From: Platerodrilus igneus
Lineage: Eukaryota > Arthropoda > Insecta > Coleoptera > Lycidae
Assembly (NCBI GenBank): GCA_036346225.1
Contig: JARFIW010001082.1
Span: 1,488,001 to 1,552,000, forward strand
Length of the DNA: 64,000 nucleotides
Direction of reading: 5' to 3'
Shown here: positions 47,922 to 56,499 of the stretch, piece by piece
Numbering within the stretch: the first letter of the stretch is position 1
How the letters are laid out: each line of letters starts with the position of its first letter
Translations under genes and position numbers: made by a program
Notes under the pieces: model-generated
The model's input: the letters and a program-made list of their open reading frames with translations, nothing else
What the model was told of the DNA's origin: nothing
Databases searched by the model: none

Positions 47922-48935
47922 AGGCTTTTTGGTCTGCTGGTTAATGAAATATACTCTTTATTATAAACTAAGCTTTCGGTTTTATTTTTAAACCATTATC
48001 AAAGATACTAAAAATTAAGAAACGTTAGTATGGGCGTAAAATAGTTAAAAACTTACTTACTAATGTGAGGTTTTACAATGAAATCGTTGATATAGATAAA
48101 TTTTGAATATAAGTTGAAAGTGTGGTAAAAAGCTTTTAAAAAGAAAACAGTAATGTGGTTTGTTAATTACATTTGAATGTTATATTGACAATTCCTTTAT
48201 AATTTTGACATTGTTTGAGATAACTTTCTAGATTGTAATTAATTTCTTTTATGGTCTGACTGAAATTTAGATATTTTTAGTATGTATGTATGTTTATATA
48301 TGTATGTTGATGTATGTCTATTTGTTTACGTATGTATTTCAGTGTCTTTATGTTGTTTGTGTGAATGTATGTATGTCTGTGCATGTGTGTGTGGGTGCAT
48401 GTGGATGTTTGCGTGTGTGAATGAATGCGTGTGTTTGTTTGTGTATGTATGTATGTTTATGTTGTGTTTTATTAAGTGATTTGATCAGTTATGTTGAATT
48501 TGTTTTTGGATTTAAAATAAAGTAGATAGGTGTATATAGAGCTTAGTGTGTTAATGTCAGTTTTTTTATTAATAGTGTTTAGGTTTTTAAATATGTAACA
48601 CATTTCTAGGAATTCTCTTTTGGATTTTTATTTTCAATTTGTAATATTATAGGATTATCAAAATCTATTTTAAGTTTGTTTGCGTTTGCGTGTAAGGTCA
48701 AAGCACAAGCGTTTGGCTTAACACGGATGTCGCTTTTATGTTGAGTTAAGCGTTGTTTTAATTGTTGTAAGGTTTGACCAATGTAGGTAAGATTGCAGCC
48801 TGAACAATTTATTTGATATATAATATTCCGTTGTAGAAGAGTTGGAGTTTTATCTTTTAATTTAGAAAATAGAATGTTTAACGTTAAAAGGTTTTGTTTA
48901 GCAATATTGATGTTGAATTTTTTGAAGACTGTTAC
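47919..48935 (-). mobile_element. Penelope-like element, 3' part
   Basis: The minus strand carries a GIY-YIG endonuclease frame (48640-48935) followed by about 700 bp of 3' sequence. The last 80 bp contain a TTTGATAATGGTTTAAAAAT-AAACCGAAAGC block of the type seen near PLE ends, and the element stops at the (TA)n tract. Part of the 3' region (48280-48470) is degenerate TATG/TGTG repeat. The reverse-transcriptase part that should lie upstream is missing, replaced at 48935 by an (ATATT)n array. Confidence 0.75.
48640..48935 (-). pseudogene. GIY-YIG endonuclease domain of a Penelope-like element
   Basis: On the minus strand: FSKLKDKTPTLLQRNIIYQI, the linker and 'GIY'-equivalent (IIYQI); NCSGCNLTYIGQTLQQLKQR, with a CxxC pair between the two half-motifs and YIG intact; then LTQHKSDIRVKPNACALTLH, carrying the His and downstream conserved residues. 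The CxxC insertion between 'GIY' and 'YIG' is characteristic of endonuclease-positive PLEs. The domain nicks DNA to prime reverse transcription. The frame is open through the domain and into the microsatellite, so the domain may have decayed only recently, but the protein lacks its RT. Confidence 0.82.
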
Positions 48936-49552
48936 TATATATATTATATTATATTATATTATATTATATTATTATATTATATTATATTATATTATATTAT
49001 ATTATATTATATTATATTATATTATATTATATTATATTATATTATATTATATTATATTATATTATATTATATTATATTATATTATATTATATTATATTAT
49101 ATTATATTATATTATATTATATTATATTATATTATATTATATTATATTATATTATATTATATTATATTATATTATATTATATTATATTATATTATATTAT
49201 ATTATATTATATTATATTATATTATATTATATTATATTATATTATATTATATTATATTTATTATATTATATTATATTATATTATATTATATTATATTATA
49301 TTATATTATATTATATTATATTATATTATATTATATTATATTGTATTATATTATATTGTATTATTTATATTATATTATATTATATTATATTATATTATAT
49401 TATATTATATTATATTATATTATATTATATTATATTATATTATATTATATTATATTATATTATATTATATTATATTATATTATATTATATTATATTATAT
49501 TATATTGTATTATATTATATTATATTATATTATATTATATTATATTTTATAA
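48936..49552. repeat. (ATATT)n pentanucleotide array
   Basis: About 615 bp of ATATT units with a handful of interruptions (near 48972, 49259, 49343-49365, 49507 and 49546). The long plus-strand frames here only translate the repeat and are not genes. Confidence 0.98.
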
Positions 49553-49570
49553 TTGCAAGGTCGTTATATC

Positions 49571-49574
<4 letters not shown>

Positions 49575-49607
<33 letters not shown>
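49575..49607. repeat. (TA)n microsatellite
   Basis: TA run directly before the second PLE-like 3' end. Confidence 0.97.
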
Positions 49608-49611
<4 letters not shown>

Positions 49612-49769
49612 CGCTGATGGTAGTAATTCATGGGATTGTCGTTCGTAACCAAATACAACTATTATAAAATAATCATTTATTGTGACATCTACGTTTCGAC
49701 TTATATAAGGTATTTATCGAGATCTAGACATAAAAAATTAAGAGTGAAAACACGGTCATTAACCTAAAT
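49608..49769 (-). mobile_element. Penelope-like 3' end fragment, tentative
   Basis: The minus strand reads GATCTCGATAAATACCTTAT then ATAAGTCGAAACGTAGATGT, which has the hairpin-adjacent 'GTCGAAACG' signature often found at PLE 3' ends. TA tracts lie on both sides (49575-49607 and 49770-49789). It has no coding part. Confidence 0.4.
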
Positions 49770-49979
49770 AATATATATATATATATATAATTAAAAATGA
49801 TATATTTGCATACCGCAAGTTATTAATTTTATATAAAATAGAATGTTTCTGTAAAAACCCTCTTACAAAAATAAAAAAGTGATTTCACTTATACAAATCA
49901 GACTTATATTTACATAGGCATTTACAAAACAATAACTTAGCTTGATTGTTTAATAAATAGTATAAATGTCCATTGACTA

Positions 49980-50496
49980 GTTTCGTCCTTTTGGCCCCAT
50001 CGAAACGGAGTAGTTTATAACCCTTGTGAAATAACCCGAGGAATTACCAATAATAACTTCGAAAGAACATTTGTACAATGGCGAGAGTAAAACAATACCG
50101 CCATCAGGAAATAAACACCGATATTCGGTCAATGAAGGTACAAAAGTTAATTCGAAATTAAATCGCAATTTCATAGATGGATATGCAAATACGTTTTGCC
50201 TTTGTGGTTTAAGGTAATGTTGCTAGCACAAATATTTTGTAATTAGTAACACCGCAACGACATTCGTTTCAATGCCTAAATAGGCCAAAAATCTTAGTAT
50301 TATTACCCAAAGGCAGAGCGTATTTGTATAGCCATCTATGAAATTGCGATTTAGTTTCGAATTAACCATTGTACATTCACTGATCTAATGTCAGTGTATA
50401 TCACCTGATGGCAGTTTTGTTTTACTCTCGGTAAATACCTGATGTTTCATAAGGGTTATAAACTAATCCATTCTGATGAGGTACAAAAGGCCAAAA
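49980..50496. repeat. Inverted duplication, about 200-bp arms
   Basis: The left arm 49980-50206 and right arm 50302-50496 are diverged inverted copies (shared, in left-arm sense: TAGTTTATAACCCTT, GAGAGTAAAACAA, GCCATCAGG, TTAATTCGAAA and TCGCAATTTCATAGATGG). The spacer is about 95 bp. A minus-strand 65-codon frame at 49977-50174 lies in the left arm, but the right arm does not preserve it, so it is probably not coding. A MITE-like foldback element is the simplest explanation. Confidence 0.85.
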
Positions 50497-50499
50497 GAG

Positions 50500-52730
50500 A
50501 TCACTTGCATTTCAAAATTGCGCTTACCATTTACACTTGGCAAACATTGCTGGGTTGGTATGGCTGTGTCTTTTGTTTATTTTTTTTTCAGGTAATAAGT
50601 ATAAGATCGCCACGCTTTGCAGTAGAATTACAGAGCCAGCTGCTTCACTGCGATTGTTCCTGGCGAGTTCTGAGTAATTAGTGTTTATGGTTTCTTGCTT
50701 TTTCTACCCACAGCACTCAACCACGAGCCACTAATCGGACTCGGGCAGTTTTCACACCCACCGCTACTCTTCCACCTGGATTATTTTTCCTTTTATTCTG
50801 TTACCGTTACTCCTATCCCAATTCTTAATTTCTTCAGAATCAATTCTTATATTTCTGTATTTTTTTTTATTTTCTCGTTCCCGAAGTCGACGTTTAACTG
50901 TTTGTTTATATTTTTGTTATATAATAAGGAAATTCTTTTAATCTTTGTTTCATATGAAATTAACTTAAGAATAATGTTGTTGACAAAATTTATTTGATTT
51001 ACATTTGCTTATCGCTTAAACGTTTATCTAACTTTCAAGCGTTTTTAAATACATACTCTTAGTAATTTCAGCCCGCACGCGCCCGGATTTGTTCACATGA
51101 AAAGGTCACTAATCACACACTACTAAAGTGCATCTCCTATACGCATCCCAACTTGTCAAATAATTCATTTCGTGCTTGTTTTAAGTAATTCTTTATCTAT
51201 ATAAAGGATATTATCAACACAACTTTATTACACTGATTTACTACTACAGAGTATACAAATGTAATTCATTAAGCGTATAGTTTCTGCTCTCCAATACACC
51301 CTTGCAAAAAAAATAATAATTGTTTGTGCTTTCCAGTTAAACAATTCGGTTGATTAATTCTATTTCATTTGGGCTATTAATTAAACTCTCCAATTTAATC
51401 AATTGCTATCATAATTGTTACATTAACTCAATTTGTGCTACTAGCATTCAAAACACTTCGGTTTGCAGAATTTACATGGAAATTTTACAATTCAGGGAAA
51501 ATTTACCTGTTGTATAGAGGTAACTCTTTTCATATGCAGGTAACTATTTTTCTTTTAAAGAGCAAAAATGTTTTTGAATAAATTTTTTTAAAGTGACACA
51601 ATTAATCAAATATTAAAATAAGCCCAATGTTTGTTAAACAAAGTGTTGGAGAGTTTTAGCACAAACATGAGTCGTTAGTAAGTTCTAATGTTATGCGGGC
51701 TTCAAAACGGAATGCGTAATAAAACCCTAAACAATTATTGCTCACCACATTTAACTTTGCCTTGGGAGCACAAACTTAAAACGGCATATGTGACCCAGTA
51801 CAACTAAAACAATGTTGAATGTTTCTTAGTCTATAAATTTTCAGCTCAAATGTTTCTAGCAAAAGTTTACCCAACTTCGTCGCCTGGACTATGTAAAAAA
51901 CAAGAGTTTATTGAGATTTAGGATGCAGAAGACGGAAAAGCTGGAAACTGCCAAAATTTATAATGAACCTTCAAAAATAGCAGACTATTTTAATATAGAA
52001 AGAAATCATTCCCTATCTGTCGAATTATTGTTGAAAATAGTGTTTTCGTTTCCAATTACATTAGAACTCCAGCTTCTAATCAACATCAGGGTTGCTTTAA
52101 CCTCACCTAGGGCTTGTTTGTAGCGTAGGAGACTGTTTATGATTGATTATACGTTACCTTAACAACTTAGAATTACTTAACATATAACGTATAAATTTAA
52201 ACCTTCATAATCTCCAGGCAACTTTGGGTTACTTTTGTAAAATGTTCTCCATCCTATAGAGACCATTGTTACTGAAGCATGAATTGTAGGAATTCATTAA
52301 GATATAATTACAACAGTAATCTTATGTACAAAATTATCAAAGAAATTGATCCATATAATTGAGACTAGGGTTTTAGGATAATAATCAAGCAAATATTTTT
52401 TTATCGAGCAAGTAAAAATAATTATTAAAAAAAAGTTTATTGGTATTGTATCGTATTCATAAAATATTCAGATCAGTTGCAAAGATCAAAATAGTCTTTT
52501 TGAATTTAGTTGAAGTTGCTATATTAATCCGATATTACTATAGTAAAGACAGTTACTTCTAGGGACAGTTTCACTATGGATCAATGGAGCAATTACACCA
52601 CGTAAATCAAAGTAATCTTGTTCATATCAAAGTAGTGTACGTTACACCAACAAAGATAAATGTCAAATATAATTCATCTACATAATAAGCAGAAGTATTA
52701 AACCACCTTTACAGAGAGCCACTAAGTGGC
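50500..52730. other. No recognised gene
   Basis: AT-rich DNA. Frames at 50695-50997 (+) and 51911-52123 (+) are unrecognised. Confidence 0.5.
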
Positions 52731-52737
52731 GCTTCTT

Positions 52738-52771
52738 AGCAGCGCCAATAACGCGCGTCGGTGGCGCTGCT
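52738..52771. repeat. GC-rich hairpin upstream of Harbinger fragment
   Basis: AGCAGCGCC pairs with GGCGCTGCT across a 16-base loop. More GGCGCT units flank it (52725-52733, 52795-52803). It could belong to the terminal region of the Harbinger element. Confidence 0.7.
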
Positions 52772-52892
52772 AGATTAATTGGACTCTAGCCTGTGGCGCT
52801 GCAGGAATTTTTAGAAGCGCTTCAGTGGAACAGCTAACGCGCTGGTTTCGTGCATTAGTAGTTTACGATTGATTTCATACGCCAGTTTTGAA

Positions 52893-53183
52893 ATGGATCT
52901 AGAAGGTGTTTTATTAGCCATGCTGTTAATTAAAAAGAAACATCGTGAAAAAAGCTGAGAAGATTATGGGTGCATCCATTGCTTTTAGAAAGACTAAATA
53001 GGAGACTTTTCCATACGCTATTTGACGATTTACAACAAGACGATGAGAAATGTTTCCCATATTTTCGCATGTCAAAAAAGACATTTGAAGAACTTCTCTC
53101 TCGAATTGCTAATACTATAACAAAACAAACACCATTATGAGGAAATCCATTTCTACAGTTGAGAAACTGGCCTTAACTCTGAG
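52893..53183 (+). pseudogene. PIF/Harbinger transposase, N-terminal exon
   Basis: An ATG at 52893 (MDLEGVLLAMLLIKKKHREK) is followed by a frameshift and then RRLWVHPLLLERLNRRLFHT, LFDDLQQDDEKCFPYFRMSK and KTFEELLSRIANTITKQTP. After a second frameshift comes MRKSISTVEKLALTLR. The order 'WVHP..., FH.L...L..D..KF..YFRMS...F..LL, E.LA.TLR' is the conserved N-terminal part of Harbinger nucleases. The last codon runs into AG|GTAAG, a good splice donor. The catalytic exon was not found downstream; the DNA there is Polinton-derived. Confidence 0.78.
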
Positions 53184-53255
53184 GTAAGAATAAACAAAAT
53201 TACATCTTTAAAAAACTTTACGCTTTAATATAAGGCGCATGTCAATAATACTTCT

Positions 53256-53500
53256 TTGAAAACAAATAAAAGCTATACATGGTGTCCTATTTTGGATGGT
53301 ATTGTATGGGTAACTTTGTTATCTGAGGAGATAGAAGATAGAAAGCAAGTCACTTTTAATCTCATTCGGCACTGTACAGTTATTAAAGTTCGAGCGGCCA
53401 ATCAAGGTACTCACACACAATTTCTTCCCTTCCGGTTTCCGTTGAATCACGAATTTAACATCGACGCGTTTGTCCGCTTCCTCTATGGTCTCACCGAAGA
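53256..53500 (+). CDS. Unrecognised frame fused to Polinton-like arm
   Basis: The first 80 or so codons of a 118-codon frame (THTQFLPFRFPLNHEFNIDA followed by FVRFLYGLTEDC) have coding-like composition but no recognised family. The remaining codons (53501-53612) fall in the left arm of the palindrome and read as a Polinton-type polymerase fragment, so the frame is a chance fusion or a fossil junction. Confidence 0.25.
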
Positions 53501-53742
53501 TTGCCGAGTCATAAAATTCGAAAAGTTTTCATCGCTAAAACCGTACATAGATTTGAACACTGGACTGCGAACACAAATTAAAAGTGCGTTTGAGAAAGAC
53601 TTCTTAAATTAATGAATAAAGATTGCGTTATTCATTAATTTAAGAAGTCTTTTTCAAACTTACTTTTAACTCGTGTTCGCAGTCCAATGTTCAAGTCTAT
53701 GTACGGTTTTAACGATAAAGACTTTTTGAATTTCATGATTCG
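53500..53742. repeat. Palindrome made of two inverted polymerase fragments
   Basis: The arms 53500-53619 and 53628-53742 are inverted copies around the 8-base loop AGATTGCG; the innermost part (AATGAATAA/TTATTCATT) is perfect. Both arms, read outward-in on their own strand, encode the same DNA polymerase B segment (LKPYIDLN, then FEKDFLN). The right arm is continuous with the polymerase fossil on the minus strand; the left arm is an extra inverted copy. Confidence 0.9.
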
Positions 53743-53950
53743 GTGGACCGCTGTGAACCGAAGATTATAGTTTAAGCATTGTTAGAGATTGTTATATTGG
53801 ATTACATGATTCTTATTCTTCTCTAACGTGGCAAGGAGTTTCGGGTTTTTCGAGTTGAAGTATGGTAGAGTCCTGGTTTCGGAGTAGAAGAGCAAATCGT
53901 TATGGATATCGTACAACTCCTTCAAGTATTCGAGGTCTACTTCCAATATA

Positions 53951-55244
53951 CGAGGGTCGTTTGAAAAGTTCGCGAAACGAAGAGGAAAATGAAAAAATTT
54001 GTTTTTAAAATTTAGTTTATTTTTCAACCTAATCTCCGTCAAATTGAATACACTTCATCCAGCGATGTTCTAAACCCTTATGCCATCATGGAGGTACGAT
54101 TTTTCAAGGCCTCCAAAATAGTCGTCGACAGCTGCTTTTACTTCTTCGTCCGTGGAAAATCGTTTTCCCCCCAAGAAAAACTTTTAGTCGTGGAAATAGG
54201 TGGAACTCAGAAGGAGCCAAATCAGGCGAATAAGGTGGATGTTGCAACAGATCGTACTTCAGATCATTCAATTTTTGCATTGCTACTGCACTTGTGTGTG
54301 GACGTGCATTATCCTGATGGAAAATGATCTTCTTCTTACGCAATGCAGGTCTTTCTTCACGAATATTTTTGTCCAGTTGGCCTAGAAGTTTAGCGTAATA
54401 TTCACCATTTATTGTTTGGCCCTTGGGAAGATAGTCAATTAGTAGGACACCTTTAGCATCCCAAAAAACTGATGCCTTAACTTTTCCAGCCGACTTCACG
54501 GACATTGCTTTCTTTGGTGGTGGAGAACCCCTATGTCTCCATTGTTTAGATTGTTGCTTGATTTCAGGGGTATAATAGTGAACCCAAGTTTCATCTGTCG
54601 TAACAAATCGTCGGACGAAATCGGTTTTATTGGAGTTAAGGCGGTCTAAACTCTGTTGGCAAATTCTCTTCCTCTGAAGGTTTTGATCAATTGTCAATAT
54701 GCGCGGCACCCATCTTGCCGAAAGCTTTTTCATACCTAATTCCGCAGTTAAGATATGAAATGCTCTTTCATCTGAGATACCTGCATCCTTAGCAATTTCG
54801 GAAACCTTTAATCGACGATACTGCGTAACCATATCATTAACTTTTTGGACGATTTCAGGCGTGGTGGCAGTTTTTGGTCGTCCGCTGCGCGGGTCATCTT
54901 TTAGGTTCTCACGACCACGTTTAAATTTCGTCACCCACTTGTGCACAGTTGTAAATGATGGTGCGGAGTCTCCTAATGTTTCCTGCATATCTTTATGTAT
55001 TTCTGTTGCTGTCCAACTCTTTTTTACAAAATACTTGATAACAGCGCGCGGTTCAGTTTTATCCTTTTTGAAATACTAACAAAACTAACTTTACTTCATA
55101 TAGCACCAAATTAATACTACTTGACAGAATAATGTCAAATTTAACATCTGCGCACTATATACTGGATCCATCAATTGCCTATATTCTATTCGAACTGATG
55201 CTGCCATCTGGGCTTCATTTTGCGAACTTTTCAAACCACCCTCG
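53951..55244 (-). mobile_element. Near-intact mariner transposon with TA duplication
   Basis: The element is 1,294 bp with 26-bp terminal inverted repeats (CGAGGGTCGTTTGAAAAGTT and CGAGGGTGGTTTGAAAAGTT at the outer 20 bp). It is flanked by TA at 53949-53950 and 55245-55246, the mariner target duplication. Its single transposase frame lies on the minus strand. It inserted in the Polinton-type polymerase fossil, whose reading frame resumes on both sides, so it is younger than that element. Confidence 0.95.
54029..55075 (-). pseudogene. Mariner transposase, one frameshift, start lost
   Basis: The coding region begins near 55075 (YFKKDKTEPRAVIKYFVKKS) directly after an in-frame TAG where the initiator would be expected, so the normal start appears lost; the next Met is at 54988. 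The N-terminal paired-type HTH domain (ETLGDSAPSFTTVHKW, DPRSGRP) and the catalytic core follow: VTTDETWVHYY (first Asp), IFHQDNARPHTS (second Asp), YSPDLAPSEFHLF (third position Glu rather than the Asp usual in mariners). One extra base in the homopolymer near 54170 shifts the frame after FLGGK; the usual ending (LEHRWMKCIQFDGD) continues in the next frame to the TAG at 54029. Otherwise full length. Confidence 0.93.
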
Positions 55245-56169
55245 TATATTCCATATCGCAGGTTTCGGGTGTGTTCATAATTTCCCGATAGATGCGATTA
55301 TTTTGGTTTCGTTCAGTCATCTAAAACCGCTTATGGACAGATGCTGACACATAAGTAATTGACGACAAGGTAAATCAAGTAACTGGATGAGTCGGCTGCA
55401 TCGTAGTTGTTCATTGACTCTGGCGTACCTCCCACTGCAATGTGTGCGACCTCCCCCCATGAAAACCTTTACGAAATTGTGCATGTTGATGTACGTGAGT
55501 AATTCCAATTTCACATTGGTGTATTTTAACATTGCGTCCCAGTATAGGCTAGGAGCGGTCAGATACTGACGCGGTTCGGGATCGTTAATGTGTACGTTTC
55601 TAAAGTTTTCAAATACGTAGGTTAACAACAGGACGGTGGTCTTTAAATACATATCGCTATATTCCCAGAAGGTTTAGTGTAGGTATGCAGTAAATTTTTG
55701 TGACGTTGATCAACTGGGTGTATTGCCAACATTACCGCTTATTCAAAGCATGCCGAGTACTTATTTTAGACGTTCACTTATTCACTTGCGTAACCGATAT
55801 AAGTTGATCATCGGAGTGATGTGTACTTATCGATGTTGACTTCCAGGCTCAACACTTTTTTCACACTCCAATGGGATCCTCGGGCCTGTAACTTTTCAGA
55901 TTTTACATCCATCGCCCGTTCCATAGACTAGTAGATTTCGCCTAAGTTCGACGATTGTGTAGTTACCTGGTTTTTAGTATTGAATGATTTAAAATCGTTG
56001 ATACCACGACCGTTACTCATCTTAGTGTAAAGTCGCAACAGCTTTAAGTTGACTTGAACCACTTTGTTGGAGTTTAATTTCTCCATCACCAATCGCGCAA
56101 AACAATCTTCTTGCTGCTCAAAAAACTTGCCAACTTTAGCAACACCATGGATATTTTAGAGGCAAAAGG

Positions 56170-56499
56170 CTGCAACTCCATTTTTGAATGCTTTATTTAA
56201 TTCAAAGTCGATATGTTTATACTACACTTTCTAATTCCTTGTGTAGGTATGTGGTTGGAAAAAATTTCCCGAATGTTGCTAGTTTAATTGTAATTAGAAA
56301 AAATGGCTGATATTTTGAAGGATAAAAATAATCTCAAACTTATAGCTATTATATTTGGAATATCCGTGATTATTCTTCAGAGAACAATTTTATAAATACA
56401 TTGGTAGAATGAATTTACTATATCTCTAGCTCTAGTTTGCGTTGTTTCTTCTATGATAATAGTATATAATCAATCGGACAGTTACAAAATTCCATCCGA
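56170..56499. other. No recognised gene
   Basis: Short AT-rich stretch between the polymerase fossil and the long inverted repeat. Confidence 0.4.

Larger units (their letters stand above)
53635..56165 (-). pseudogene. Polinton/adintovirus-type DNA polymerase B fossil, split by mariner
   Basis: Minus-strand blocks match the protein-primed type B polymerase of Polinton/Maverick elements in the right order. First, an N-terminal region (about 55850-56165) with LRLYTKMSNGRG, FNTKNQV and RGSHWSVKKVLSLEVNIDKY. Then the exonuclease-side block YLKTTVLLLTYVFENFR (55590-55652) and WDAMLKYTNVKLELLT. Next is a palm motif-A region in two overlapping frames near 55330-55390. After the mariner come LEVDLEYLKELYDIHNDLLF (53885-53948) and, past a stop, VHRIMKFKKSLSLKPYIDLN to the break at 53635. 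Several stops and frameshifts occur, the catalytic motif is degraded, and everything after the palindrome is missing. No Polinton capsid, ATPase, protease or integrase gene was recognised nearby. Confidence 0.82.

Noticed and set aside
48282..48479. Cys/Val/Tyr-rich 65-codon frame (CVCVYVCM-like)
   Set aside because: It translates degenerate TATG/TGTG microsatellite within the PLE 3' region.
48874..49667. Two plus-strand frames of 244 and 257 codons made of IILYY repeats
   Set aside because: They are translations of the (ATATT)n array in different frames; no protein.
54088..54385. Plus-strand frames of 79 and 61 codons
   Set aside because: They lie antisense to the mariner transposase and have no motif of their own.
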